NCBI RefSeq assembly: GCF_029952525.1
Contig: NZ_JASAOF010000021.1
Span: forward strand, 1-64,000
DNA from: Saccharopolyspora ipomoeae
GTDB lineage: Bacteria; Actinomycetota; Actinomycetes; Mycobacteriales; Pseudonocardiaceae
DNA length: 64,000 bases
Direction: 5' to 3'
This document shows, piece by piece, positions 33,030-41,671 of this stretch. How positions within the stretch are numbered: the first letter of the stretch is position 1; each line of letters opens with the position of its first letter. A program made the position numbers and the translations under genes. Under the pieces are notes generated by a model. That model did no database searches, was not told the DNA's origin, and saw only the letters and a program-made list of their open reading frames with translations.

Positions 33030-33911
33030 ATGAGCAGCAGGGCGCACCGCAGTGAGCTGGGTGATTTCCTCAAAGCACGACGTGCTGAGCTGAGCCCGCA
33101 GCAGGTGGGGCTGCCCGAGACCGGCAGTCACCGGCGGGTGCCGGGACTCCGGCGTGAGGAGGTCGCTCAGCTGGCGGCGATCAGCACCGACTACTACACG
33201 CGGCTGGAGCAGGGCCGCATCGCCGCCTCGGCGCCGGTGCTCAGCGCTCTGGCCCGGGTGCTGCAGCTGGATGACGGGCAGCGCGAGTACCTGTCCGAAC
33301 TGGCCGGCAAGGACGCCACACGGCCTCGCCGCCGCACGCGCCAGACGGTGCGCTCGTCCCTGCAGCGGGTGCTCGACGACCTGCGGTTCACCCCGGCGTT
33401 CGTACTGGGACGGCGCATGGACGTGCTGGCCTGGAACCCCCTGGCCGCGGCCCTGGTCACCGACTTCGCCCAGCTGCCGGCCAAGCACCGCAACTACGTG
33501 CGGCTGCTGTTTACCGAGCCGCACATGCGCACCCTCTACGCCGACTGGGAATCGGTGGCCCGCACCAGCGTGGCCCTGCTGCGCCACGAAGCCGCCCGCT
33601 ACCCCGACGACCAGCACCTGACCGAACTGGTCGGCGAGCTCTCGGTACGCGATACCGATTTCCGCCAGTGGTGGGCCGAGCACCACGTGGCCAACCAGCG
33701 CATCGGCACCAAAACCCTGCACCACCCCGTCGTCGGCGAACTCACCCTCGACTGGGACACGCTGACCTGCACCAACGACCCCGACCAACACCTGGTCACC
33801 TGGACCGCCGAGCCGGACACCCCCACCCACGACCGCCTGCGCATCCTCGCCTCCTGGGCCGCTCAGCACACCGACACCACCGAACCCACCCGCGACACCC
33901 ACACCCACTAG
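33030..33911 (+). CDS. XRE-family regulator with MmyB-like ligand-binding domain
   Basis: A 293-residue protein. The N-terminal HTH (about residues 5-80) has the arrangement typical of MmyB-type regulators: LGDFLKARRAELSPQQVGLP, RRVPGLRREEVAQLAAIS and YYTRLEQGR. The C-terminal domain (about residues 105-270: VLDDL...PAFVLGRRMDVLAWNPLAAAL and the final HP.VGELTLDWDTL) is the associated ligand-sensing domain. Such regulators often control an adjacent oxidoreductase or hydrolase gene. ATG 33030 has AAGG nine bases upstream; 33021 is an alternative. The last ~60 bases are rich in CAC/ACC, giving a Thr/His-rich tail. Confidence 0.9.
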   Translation: MSSRAHRSELGDFLKARRAELSPQQVGLPETGSHRRVPGLRREEVAQLAAISTDYYTRLEQGRIAASAPVLSALARVLQLDDGQREYLSELAGKDATRPRRRTRQTVRSSLQRVLDDLRFTPAFVLGRRMDVLAWNPLAAALVTDFAQLPAKHRNYVRLLFTEPHMRTLYADWESVARTSVALLRHEAARYPDDQHLTELVGELSVRDTDFRQWWAEHHVANQRIGTKTLHHPVVGELTLDWDTLTCTNDPDQHLVTWTAEPDTPTHDRLRILASWAAQHTDTTEPTRDTHTH

Positions 33912-34019
33912 AGACAGCGGGTCCTTCGTCGTGGCTGGCGGACGTGCATGAGGTTGTCGAGTGCCTGGACCCGCGCCTCGCGGCGAATCCGGAACGCGAT
34001 TTAACCCGGCTGGGTCAAG

Positions 34020-34047
34020 GCGCCCCGAGACGGCGATCTCGGGGCGC
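34020..34047. terminator. Bidirectional hairpin terminator
   Basis: Perfect 11-bp arms GCGCCCCGAGA/TCTCGGGGCGC with a 6-base loop, between the convergent XRE (+) and GntR (-) genes. Confidence 0.85.
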
Positions 34048-34084
34048 TACACCTTGGACTCGGTGGTCCGTTCGATGATCTAGA

Positions 34085-34789
34085 TTAGGGTTCTGTCGCT
34101 TCGTCGTCCCAGAACCCGCTCTGCTCGAGCATCTCGATGACGTAGTCCGCGCTCTCAGTGATGTGCTCTTCCATCAGCGCCCGGGCCTTCCGGGTACTTC
34201 GCTTCCGCAGGGCGTCGACGATCAGCGGGTGCTGCTCCCTGGTCGAGCTCACTCGGGACTCGAGCGAGGCGTAGAAGCGGTTCGGCATGTGCCTGACGAC
34301 CCCTGCGAGCAGAAGAGCCAGGCGGTTCGAATCCGCGGCGAGGTTGATCTCGCGGTGGAAGGCGTGCCCGAGGTCAGCGATGAGGTTCTTGTCGCCGACC
34401 TCGACGGCTTTCTCGAGCTGTTCCATGATCGATTCGAGTATGCTCAGCTGCGCTTGGGTGATGTTCTTGGCGGCGCGGGCCGCGAGCTCACCCGCCAGCT
34501 TGGCCTGTGCCCAGAAGAGATCGCGCACGTCCTGCCTGGTGAACGGCGCGACGACGAAGCCTCGGCGGGGCACGAGCTGGACGAAACCCTCGTTGTGCAG
34601 GGTCAGCAACCCCTCGCGGACAGGTGTGTTGCTGACACCGACTGCTTCGGCGATGGGCTCCATGCGGAGGAAGTCGCCCGGTTTGAAGCGGCCGGACATG
34701 ATCTGCTCGCGGACGTAGCTCGCCACCTCGTCGGGAAGCTGCTTCCGCTTGCTGCTGCGGACCGTGCCCAGGTCGTTCGCAACCGACAT
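34085..34789 (-). CDS. GntR-family regulator, FCD type, paralogue 1
   Basis: A 234-residue FadR-type GntR regulator. The N-terminal winged HTH contains EVASYVREQIMSGRFKPGDF and RMEPIAEAVGVSNTPVREGL. The C-terminal FCD domain has the metal/ligand histidines in DLGHAFHREIN, REQHPLIVDAL and MEEHI. It normally acts as a repressor released by a carboxylate ligand. The frame reaches 34822, but ATG 34789 is preferred: it starts at the usual position and leaves the AT-rich element at 34816-34830 upstream as an autoregulatory operator. Paralogues lie at 35119 and 40784. Confidence 0.92.
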   Translation of the reverse strand: MSVANDLGTVRSSKRKQLPDEVASYVREQIMSGRFKPGDFLRMEPIAEAVGVSNTPVREGLLTLHNEGFVQLVPRRGFVVAPFTRQDVRDLFWAQAKLAGELAARAAKNITQAQLSILESIMEQLEKAVEVGDKNLIADLGHAFHREINLAADSNRLALLLAGVVRHMPNRFYASLESRVSSTREQHPLIVDALRKRSTRKARALMEEHITESADYVIEMLEQSGFWDDEATEP

Positions 34790-34815
34790 TTTGACTCCAC
34801 ATTCTCGAGACTTCC

Positions 34816-34830
34816 GGAACATAATATACC
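34816..34830 (-). promoter_or_regulatory. AT-rich element GGAACATAATATACC upstream of GntR paralogue 1
   Basis: It lies 27 bases upstream of the chosen start and supplies a -10-like TATATT/TATTAT on the minus strand. It shares GAACATAATATA with the elements at 41516 and 46010. It is a likely autoregulatory operator. Confidence 0.6.
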
Positions 34831-35118
34831 GGACCTACATCGTTGCGGCGCAACATCCCTGTGGCGTCGTTGAGCGAGGCCGCCGCAGCGCGGCAGTCGG
34901 GGGATTGTGTCCTGTTGTAAGCCACCTGACCGGGCCGAGAAGGCTGCGCAATGACCTGGTATGCGTCGGTCGCGCGTTGTCGCGTTGCTTGCGTCGGGTC
35001 TTGGGCTTCCCGGGGTCGACGGCCGGGTGAGGCACGTTGGAAAGCCGGCGGACCTCACGTTGATGGCGATGATCGCTGATATCGCTTCGGGTGCTGTTGA
35101 CGAGCGCGAAGCCCATCT
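34831..35118. other. Interval between GntR paralogues 1 and 2
   Basis: Nearly 290 bases with no gene that I can support. Short frames here have no ribosome site or recognisable motif. Confidence 0.4.
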
Positions 35119-35838
35119 TCAGCGTGTCTTCTCCCGGCCGCCCCAGGAGCTGCGTGCCCGCATCGTCCGGATGACGCCGTCGGCCCCGTCGAGGATATGG
35201 TTCTCAGTGAGGGTTCGGGCCAACTCGGGGTCGCGGAACCGCAGTGCTTCGATCAGCTCGGGGTGGTCGCCGCGGGTGGCGGTGACGTGGCCTTCGATCG
35301 AGGCGTAGAAGCGGTTCGGGAGTTGCTTCACCGCAGAGCTGAGCAGAAGGCTCAGTCGCCGGGATTCGGCAGCGCGATTGATCAACCGGTGGAAGGCATG
35401 ACCGAGTTCGGTGATGTCGTTCTGAACGTCGTTGTCGACGGCCTCCTTGAACTGCTCGTTGATCGATTCGAGCCTTGCGATGTCCGCCGGGGTGATCTTG
35501 CTGGCGGCCCTGGCGGCGAGCTCGCCGGCGAACTGCGCTTGCGTCCAGAACAGGTCACGCACGTCTTGCTGGGAAACCGAGGCGGCAACGAAGCCCCTGC
35601 GGGGTATCAGCTTGACGAATCCTTCGTTGCTCAGCGCGAGCAGTCCCTCGCGCACGGGCGTGCTGCTCACGCCCAGGGCCTCGGCAATGGGCTCCATGCG
35701 GAGGAAGTCGCCCGGTTTGACCTGGCTGGACATGATCAGGTCACGGACGTAGCTGGCCACCGCTTCGGGGAGCTGTTCCCGTCGGCTTCGGTTGCTCCGG
35801 AACCGGTCGTGCCCCGTGGTGATCGAGTGGTCGACCAT
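35119..35838 (-). CDS. GntR-family regulator, FCD type, paralogue 2
   Basis: A 239-residue FCD-type GntR regulator. HTH: AVASYVRDLIMSSQVKPGDF and LRMEPIAEALGVSSTPVREG. FCD histidines: ELGHAFHRLIN, RGDHPELIEAL and TENHIL. It is very similar to the neighbours at 34085 and 40784, including RRGFV(A/V)A and RFYAS(I/L)E. ATG 35838 follows GGGAGG by 8 bases and is preferred to 35865. It is divergent from the LtrA gene at 36181. An AT-rich stretch (ATCATATACAAAATTT, 35868-35883) lies upstream. Confidence 0.92.
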   Translation of the reverse strand: MVDHSITTGHDRFRSNRSRREQLPEAVASYVRDLIMSSQVKPGDFLRMEPIAEALGVSSTPVREGLLALSNEGFVKLIPRRGFVAASVSQQDVRDLFWTQAQFAGELAARAASKITPADIARLESINEQFKEAVDNDVQNDITELGHAFHRLINRAAESRRLSLLLSSAVKQLPNRFYASIEGHVTATRGDHPELIEALRFRDPELARTLTENHILDGADGVIRTMRARSSWGGREKTR

Positions 35839-36180
35839 GAGCGTCACCTCCCGTTCAGGTGACATGCATCATATACAAAATTTCCTTGGCGTCACACTTC
35901 ATGCGATCGACTCGTTCGGTGGACGGGACGGCGTTCCACGATCTGCAGCGTCCGTGGGTGGCTAAAGGGGCGCCGCGACCAGCGTCTCCGGCACGCGAGC
36001 CGGCGCCGTCTCGACGTGGCGTTCGAGGGCGCACCGCGTGGTCAAGGGGGTTTAAGTGGGCTGCCGCGATCTCAGCGATCTCCCCGCGACGTCGCGGAGA
36101 ATGAGCTTCGCGCCTGGAGCCTCTTGCCGGCAACGGGACGATGCCGGAGGTTCGCCGAGCAGTCATGTCGAGGAGGAGCG
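35839..36180. other. Divergent intergenic region between GntR paralogue 2 and LtrA gene
   Basis: It contains the AT-rich promoter-like patch at 35868-35883 (TATATGATG on the minus strand). The remainder shows no gene; a plus-strand frame from 36016 runs into the LtrA gene but lacks a ribosome site. Confidence 0.4.
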
Positions 36181-37326
36181 ATGGCCGAACGGCGTTCCCG
36201 GTGGGCTCACCGAGAAGTTTCACCCCTGGAGTTGTTCTTCGACCTGGTCTTCGTGCTGGCCGTTTCGCAGCTGACGCACCACCTCATCGAGCACCTGACG
36301 TGGCACGGGGCGGCCGAGACGTTGCTCCTGCTGGTCGCGGTCTGCGGTGTGTGGGCGTTCACGAGCTTCGAGGTCACGATGCTCGATGTTGAACGCCGGG
36401 CCACCCGGGCTGTGACCGCGGGGGTGATGGGTTGTGGCCTGTTCATGAACGCGGGGATCGCGCATGCCTTCGCCGACGGCCCGTGGCTGTTCGTGATTCC
36501 GATGCTGGCAGCGCTGGCCGGGGCGGCTGGTTTCGCGGCGTTGCGCGCGCCGTCGCCCGAGCTGCGCGAGCACTTCAGGCGAGTGCTGGTCTGGATCGCG
36601 GCGTCCATGCCGTTCTGGCTGGTGGGAGCGGGTCTTGACGCTGAGTGGCGAATGCGGCTGTGGGGCGTCGCTGCGCTCATCGATCTGGTCGGGACCTGGA
36701 CCGCGCATCCAGTGCCGCGCCGTGCGCTGCGGTCGACGAGCGTCCCTTTCGATGCCTCCCACATGCTCGAGCGCATGCGGCTGTTCCTGATCATCTTGCT
36801 GGGCGAAACCGTGCTGACGATCGGCCGGGTCATGTCAGAAGAACACCCCGACGTCCGCACCCTGTTGTCATCACTGGGGGTGTTCGTGGCTCTGGTGTGT
36901 CTGTGGTTGACCTATTTCGGGCGCGGTGAGCAGCAGGTGGCCGACCACATCGCTGCGACCGACGACCCGATCCGGTCCGTGCACTTGGGCATCAACGCCG
37001 TTTACGGCGTGATGGCTGGATTGGTGGTCCTCGCTGCCGGCAGCGAGCTGGTGATCGCGCATGCGGAGGATGCCCATGCGGGAATCGGGGGCGTGCTCCT
37101 GCTCGGTGGACCGACGTTGTACCTGTTGGCGCAGATGTTCTACTTCCGGGCTACCACCGGCATCGTGTGGATCCCGCGAGGGCTGGGCGCGATCGCCCTG
37201 ACGACCGGTGCGGTGGCCGCGTACTGGCTCCCGCCATTGGTAGCGGTGTTGGTGCTCGTGCTGGTCCTGCTCGTTCTGGTGAGCCACATCGCCCGAGAGC
37301 GGGGTGCAGCGGCGGAGGCCGCCTGA
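36181..37326 (+). CDS. Low temperature requirement protein A (LtrA) family membrane protein
   Basis: A 381-residue polytopic membrane protein. It opens with the family signature VSPLELFFDLVFVLAVSQLTHH and has MLERMRLFLIILLGETVLTIGR in the middle. About ten hydrophobic segments can be traced, including LLLLVAVCGVWAFTSFEVTM and VAVLVLVLVLLVLVSHIA near the C-terminus. The molecular role of LtrA proteins is not established; a transport or signalling role has been suggested. ATG 36181 has GAGGAGG just upstream. No clear functional link to the flanking catabolic genes. Confidence 0.88.
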   Translation: MAERRSRWAHREVSPLELFFDLVFVLAVSQLTHHLIEHLTWHGAAETLLLLVAVCGVWAFTSFEVTMLDVERRATRAVTAGVMGCGLFMNAGIAHAFADGPWLFVIPMLAALAGAAGFAALRAPSPELREHFRRVLVWIAASMPFWLVGAGLDAEWRMRLWGVAALIDLVGTWTAHPVPRRALRSTSVPFDASHMLERMRLFLIILLGETVLTIGRVMSEEHPDVRTLLSSLGVFVALVCLWLTYFGRGEQQVADHIAATDDPIRSVHLGINAVYGVMAGLVVLAAGSELVIAHAEDAHAGIGGVLLLGGPTLYLLAQMFYFRATTGIVWIPRGLGAIALTTGAVAAYWLPPLVAVLVLVLVLLVLVSHIARERGAAAEAA

Positions 37327-37352
37327 CGCCCGCCTTGCCGACCCTCTTGGAA

Positions 37353-37381
37353 TTGTCAGCATAATATATAAAACTTGACAA
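37353..37381 (+). promoter_or_regulatory. Dyad TTGTCA/TGACAA around AT-rich core upstream of enoyl-CoA hydratase
   Basis: Perfect 6-bp arms (37353-37358 and 37376-37381) enclose a 17-base spacer containing GCATAATATATAA. It lies 115 bases upstream of the enoyl-CoA hydratase start. Member of the recurring AT-rich element class. Confidence 0.55.
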
Positions 37382-37495
37382 CGGGTGAACGTCAACGGTC
37401 CGGCTTCTCGCTGGGCCATCCGGTCGAGGCCACCGGCAGGGCTCGTCGGCCGTGTTCGAACGGGTCGCCTGACTAGAGAGAAAGGCAGGGCAGCG

Positions 37496-38302
37496 ATGCT
37501 CGAGAAGTACAAGCAGTTCACGGCTCTGACGTTCGAGAACAATCAGCCCGGAGTGCTGGACGTCGTGTTCGACGCTCCGAACCTCAACGCGGTGGATGCG
37601 ACCGCGCACGCGCAGCTCCCGAAGCTGTGGCCCGTCATCGACGCCGATCCCGAGGTGCGGGCGGTCATCGTGCGGGGCAGGGGAAAGGCCTTCTCGGCGG
37701 GTGGCAATTTCGACCTGGTCGAGGAGCAGATCGCGGATTACGACGTGCGGATGCGGGTCATGCGCGAGGCGCGCGATCTGTACTACAACATCCTGGCGTG
37801 CAACAAGCCGATCATCTCCGCCATCCACGGGCCCGCGGTCGGTGCTGGTCTGGTTGTGGCACTGATGGCGGACATTTCGATCGCCGCGCGTGACGCGAAG
37901 ATCGTCGACGGGCACACCCGTCTCGGGGTGGCCGCAGGTGACCACGCGGCGGCCGTGTGGCCTCTGCTGTGCGGCATGGCCAAGGCCAAGTACTTGCTGC
38001 TGACGTGCCGACGGATCTCGGGTGAGGACGCCGAGCGGGCTGGTCTGGTGTCGCTGACCGCCGATGAGGCTGACTTGCTCGACACTGCCCGGGAGATCGC
38101 CGGTGAGCTGAGCTCGGGTGCGCAGGATGCGATCCGGTGGACGAAGTACTCGCTCAACGAGTGGTACCGGCAGGCGGGACCGATCTTCGACGCCTCGCTC
38201 GGCCTGGAGTTCCTCGGCTTCGGCGGTCCGGACGTCGTGGAGGGTGTTGCTTCCTACCGCGAGCGCCGTGCCCCGAACTTCAGCACTGACTCACGCGCCT
38301 GA
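37496..38302 (+). CDS. Enoyl-CoA hydratase/isomerase family protein
   Basis: A 268-residue crotonase-fold protein. The first oxyanion-hole segment is [20 protein letters not shown]. The second is [20 protein letters not shown], followed by [20 protein letters not shown]. In the residues that usually hold the two catalytic glutamates it reads [20 protein letters not shown], so the exact reaction (hydration, isomerisation or C-C/thioester cleavage) is uncertain. AGGCAGGG precedes ATG 37496. Monocistronic, followed by strong hairpins. It fits a beta-oxidation-like step on the CoA esters made by the ligases here. Confidence 0.9.
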   Translation: MLEKYKQFTALTFENNQPGVLDVVFDAPNLNAVDATAHAQLPKLWPVIDADPEVRAVIVRGRGKAFSAGGNFDLVEEQIADYDVRMRVMREARDLYYNILACNKPIISAIHGPAVGAGLVVALMADISIAARDAKIVDGHTRLGVAAGDHAAAVWPLLCGMAKAKYLLLTCRRISGEDAERAGLVSLTADEADLLDTAREIAGELSSGAQDAIRWTKYSLNEWYRQAGPIFDASLGLEFLGFGGPDVVEGVASYRERRAPNFSTDSRA

Positions 38303-38418
38303 GCGGCCCCAAGTCGTGGCGGAGGCTCGAATTCGCTGCCCATCCGATCGGACGGCGATCCCGAACCGAGCTGATGACCTCCGGCAGCACTCGAGCACGT
38401 GGGCTCCGTTGCGGTGGT

Positions 38419-38448
38419 GCCGCAGCTCCCCGTGGTGGGAGCTGCGGC
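38419..38448. terminator. Hairpin terminator 1 after enoyl-CoA hydratase
   Basis: Perfect 12-bp arms GCCGCAGCTCCC/GGGAGCTGCGGC with a 6-base loop, 117 bases after the enoyl-CoA hydratase stop. Confidence 0.8.
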
Positions 38449-38623
38449 ATCAACTCCCCGAGCGACGTTTCGAACCTCGACGGGTTCCGGGGCGGCCCCG
38501 GGGGCACCCGTGGCATGGCCATCGCGGGATGGTCGGCATTCGTCCAGGGCACGTCGCCGAGGCCAACGGGATCGCTGCGGCCGATTACTAGTGCCCGCAC
38601 GCGCCGGCTGTGTAGAGCCCGGT

Positions 38624-38648
38624 CCCCCTGCTCGAGGGGAGCAGGGGG
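38624..38648. terminator. Hairpin 2 in convergent interval
   Basis: Perfect 10-bp arms CCCCCTGCTC/GAGCAGGGGG with a 5-base loop. It may terminate the minus-strand activator gene or back up hairpin 1. Confidence 0.65.
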
Positions 38649-38914
38649 CCGAGTGGTCGTCGTCGGGCTGGGCCCCTTCGGATGACCGTCGTGAGCGTCG
38701 GGGACCGCTCACGATCGCTGGACAGCCGCAGTCGCTCGGGCAGTAACTCTTCGGGACACGGCACTGCTCTCGGTCTGACAGCCAGCGCCACCCATCGCCA
38801 GGTCGTGTCGCCGAAACGTTCGGCGGCGTTGTCCCGACCTTAGGAAGTGTCCCTGGGCGGCGGTGTCCAACATTTTGGGCAGTTGGTTCCGGCTTCCTGA
38901 AAGGACCGTCGCGG

Positions 38915-40513
38915 TCAGTGGATGTGCAGGGCCCGCATCCGGTTGTAGAGCGTCGATCGGCTCACACCAAGGGCCCGTGCCGCCTTGAGCTTGTTCCCCC
39001 CGGCCGTCTCGAGCGCCGCGACGATGACTTCGCGTTCGGCGTCCCGGAAGGGCGACGTCTGCTTTCGCACACCGCGGTGCGACTCCGGGAGGTCGGAGGG
39101 GATGATGTCGCCCGCTGAGCGAGCTGCAGCGAGGCTCTGGATCACGCGGCGCAGCTCGGCCAGGTTTCCGGGCCAGGGCTGCGAGGCCAGCACGCTCATG
39201 GTCTCGCAGGTGAGCCGGGTACGTCCGGAGCTACAAATATCGGCCAGCATCTGCTGCGCCAGTTGCGGAATCTCGTGGCTGCGCCGACGCAGGGGGAGAA
39301 GGTCTCGGCGATCGTCGCACAGGGCCACGAGCGGTGCGTGCACACTGTCGAGGTGATCGCCGGGCGTCGAGGTCAGCACCACCTTTCTAGTCGTGCTGCG
39401 GAGGCACTTGGCCAGCAGCGCCGTCATCGGTTCGGATAACAGCTGCACGTCCTCGACGATGACAGCGGGTCCTTCGCCGTCCAACTGCGTGCCCATGCCG
39501 GCTGCCCAGGCCTGCTCGCCCTGCCTCACGATCTCGGGGGCCTCGAGCGTGACGCCGTCAAGACCGATGAGCCGCCGCGCCTCGGTGGTGCGGCCGCTGC
39601 CGGTCTCGCCGACGACCAGCAGCGGCCACCGAGTTGAGGGCTCCGGGGCGTCGTGGTCGCCTTCCCGCTCAGCCACGATGTCGACGAGGGCACCGTCCGT
39701 TCCGTCGATAGGCGTGCACTGGAGCCGGACGGTGCGGCCGGAGGTCAACGTCAGCCGTTGGGTCGTCGTACCGGATCGCGTCTCCTCCGCGCACGTCCGC
39801 ACGACCGCGTGGTCGGTGGGATCGAGCAGATCGAGCGCGGGAGGGGTGGCGAGCACCAAGCCTTGCCCGACCACGACGACGGCACGACCTCGCCGGCGGG
39901 AGGCCGTTTGGAACTCAGCCAGCAACCGCCGTTGGCCGGAACTCGAGTTGAGCTGGAGCCGCGCCTCGATGTCGCGGACCAGGCGGCGGACCAATGCGGG
40001 GAACAGCGGATTCTGCGCGCTCGAACGACCACCGATGTTGAGCACTCCGGCGAGGCGGCGGGTGATCGGGTGGATGATCGGATGTCCGTAGCAGCTGAAG
40101 GACTGGAACGCCGCCATGTAGTGCTCGGGCCCGTGCACCAGCAACCCCTGCTTCGTCTCCAGCGGGGTTCCCACCGCGTTGGTGCCCACCTGATCCTCGC
40201 TGAGCCGGGCACCTGGTACGACGCCGAGCTCGACGACGGCGCGTCTGTCCGAGTGGTCGGCGAAGCGCACGTCCAGGACGTGCGCGGTGTGGTTGGCGAG
40301 CACAAGCCCGACCGGCGCTCCGAGGAGCTCGTTCTGCGCGTGGTCGAGGACCGGCCCGGCTGCGCGGGACAGGGTGCTCTCCGCGTTGACCACGTCCTGG
40401 TCGAGACGTGGTGTGACGTCTTGGCGCAGGCCGTTCAACCGCGATCGTGCCCACGAAGACTCGATCTCGGGGCGCCGTCGTGCGGCAGGGGCGCAAACCG
40501 GATGACTGGGCAC
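38915..40513 (-). CDS. Fis-family activator (AcoR/MimR-like) with GAF and degenerate AAA+ domain
   Basis: A 532-residue regulator. It starts with RPEIESSWARSRLNGL, typical of AcoR-type activators. A GAF domain follows (about residues 60-190, with GTNAVGTPLE and FSCYGHPIIHPITRRLAGVL). Then comes an AAA+ domain with Walker A VVGETGSGRTTEARRL and a weak Walker B (AVIVEDVQLL). The C-terminal Fis HTH reads NKLKAARALGVSRSTLYNRM. The GAFTGA loop that contacts sigma-54 is absent and the AAA+ core is shortened, in line with actinobacteria generally lacking sigma-54. Related actinobacterial proteins such as MimR control ketone and alkane oxidation genes. Start GTG has AGAGGTGG upstream. Confidence 0.88.
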   Translation of the reverse strand: MPSHPVCAPAARRRPEIESSWARSRLNGLRQDVTPRLDQDVVNAESTLSRAAGPVLDHAQNELLGAPVGLVLANHTAHVLDVRFADHSDRRAVVELGVVPGARLSEDQVGTNAVGTPLETKQGLLVHGPEHYMAAFQSFSCYGHPIIHPITRRLAGVLNIGGRSSAQNPLFPALVRRLVRDIEARLQLNSSSGQRRLLAEFQTASRRRGRAVVVVGQGLVLATPPALDLLDPTDHAVVRTCAEETRSGTTTQRLTLTSGRTVRLQCTPIDGTDGALVDIVAEREGDHDAPEPSTRWPLLVVGETGSGRTTEARRLIGLDGVTLEAPEIVRQGEQAWAAGMGTQLDGEGPAVIVEDVQLLSEPMTALLAKCLRSTTRKVVLTSTPGDHLDSVHAPLVALCDDRRDLLPLRRRSHEIPQLAQQMLADICSSGRTRLTCETMSVLASQPWPGNLAELRRVIQSLAAARSAGDIIPSDLPESHRGVRKQTSPFRDAEREVIVAALETAGGNKLKAARALGVSRSTLYNRMRALHIH

Positions 40514-40603
40514 GCGGCACCACCTCTTCTCGCCACGGTTCTCGGCTGCTCGGGCTCACGGCGACCGGAGGAGCCCGGGATGCCACACCCGACAACGTGA
40601 GGA

Positions 40604-40620
40604 GGAGCATAATATGTTCC
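40604..40620 (-). promoter_or_regulatory. Near-perfect dyad GGAGCATAATATGTTCC
   Basis: A 17-base dyad with 8-base arms, one mismatch and a central A. It is the most symmetric copy of the AT-rich element and suggests the full operator GGAACATA-N-TATGTTCC. It lies 91 bases upstream of the Fis-type activator, and a partial second copy (ACATAATGT) follows at 40621-40629. Confidence 0.65.
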
Positions 40621-40783
40621 ACATAATGTCCGCGATCATTCGCTTGAGATCATCGCGAGGCTGGTGGGGAGCGAAGACGAGGTCAGCGGGCTCGAGTGCC
40701 TGAACCTTCGTGCTGTCGACCGGAGGGGTCCGAAGATGTCGAACGTCTCGACTCGCACACGGAACGATTGCCGGGTGTCGGCT

Positions 40784-41488
40784 TCAGGACGCGGACCGGT
40801 CCTCGCTCCAGAGGCCGCGTGCGTCGAGCATTTCGATCAGGTGGTCGGCGCTTTCCAAGACGTGCTGTTCCATGAGCGCCCTTGCTCGCTGTGACTTGCG
40901 GTTCCGGAGGGCTTCGAGGATGAGTGGGTGTTCGTCGTGGGCTGAGGAGATCTTCCCCTCGATCGCTGCGTAGAAGCGGTTGGGGAGCTGTTTGACCACA
41001 GATCCCAACAGCAGGGCGAGGCGGTCGGACTCCGCTGCGAAGTTGATCTCGCGGTGGAAAGTGTGGCCGAGTTCGACGAGGCCTGCCTCGTCATCGTTGG
41101 TGATGGAGGCCGAGTACTGCTCGACGAGCGCCGCGAGCCGGTCCAGTCGGGCAGCGGTGATGTTCTTCGCCGCTCGGGCGGCGAGCTCTCCGGCCAGCTG
41201 GGCCTGGCTCCAGAACAGGTCGTGCACGTCCTGCCGGGAGAAGGGCGCGACGACGAAGCCACGTCTGGGCACCAGCCGGACGAAACCCTCGCCACGCAGT
41301 GAAAGGAGTCCTTCCCGGGCTGGAGTGTTGCTGACGCCGACCGCCTCAGCGATGGGTTCCATGCGCAGGAACTCGCCCGGTCGGGCGGCGCCCGAGACGA
41401 TCAGCTCACGGACGTAGCTCGCCACGTCCTCGGAGAGCTGCTGGCGCCGGGATCCGCGGTCCCGCCCAAGTCCCGTGTCGTGCGCCAT
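40784..41488 (-). CDS. GntR-family regulator, FCD type, paralogue 3
   Basis: A 234-residue FCD-type GntR regulator. HTH: DVASYVRELIVSGAARPGEF and RMEPIAEAVGVSNTPAREGL. FCD histidines: ELGHTFHREIN, HDEHPLILEAL and MEQHVL. It is close to the paralogues at 34085 and 35119 in sequence and length, so the three likely recognise similar DNA. GGAAGGTGG lies upstream of the ATG. The AT-rich element at 41516-41530 is 28 bases upstream, again suggesting autoregulation. Confidence 0.92.
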   Translation of the reverse strand: MAHDTGLGRDRGSRRQQLSEDVASYVRELIVSGAARPGEFLRMEPIAEAVGVSNTPAREGLLSLRGEGFVRLVPRRGFVVAPFSRQDVHDLFWSQAQLAGELAARAAKNITAARLDRLAALVEQYSASITNDDEAGLVELGHTFHREINFAAESDRLALLLGSVVKQLPNRFYAAIEGKISSAHDEHPLILEALRNRKSQRARALMEQHVLESADHLIEMLDARGLWSEDRSAS

Positions 41489-41515
41489 CGTTCAGCCACC
41501 TTCCCCAGAGCATTG

Positions 41516-41530
41516 GAGAACATAATATAT
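41516..41530 (-). promoter_or_regulatory. AT-rich element GAGAACATAATATAT upstream of GntR paralogue 3
   Basis: Fifteen bases identical to the element at 46010-46024 (opposite strand). It lies 28 bases upstream of the start, the same placement as before GntR paralogue 1, and overlaps the -10 region. Confidence 0.65.
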
Positions 41531-41671
41531 GAAGCGTTACGTGCCGCGGTGTGAGGTGATGCGTCGGACCGAGCATGGGCATTATGCATTTTGTATGCAG
41601 CGATCTCAGGCTGAGGCGATAGGAGTTACTCGTCGTCGCGTGAGCTGCTCAGCGCCACTGGCGCTGAACCT

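Larger units (their letters stand above)
38303..38914. other. Non-coding interval with two strong hairpins
   Basis: About 610 bases between the enoyl-CoA hydratase stop and the end of the Fis-type activator gene. No convincing gene. The two hairpins are annotated separately. Near 38846-38890 there are short GTGTCC-type repeats, but no clear dyad. Confidence 0.45.

Noticed and set aside
38915-40513. Functional sigma-54-dependent activator
   Set aside because: No GAFTGA loop and a weak Walker B; the AAA+ domain is degenerate.
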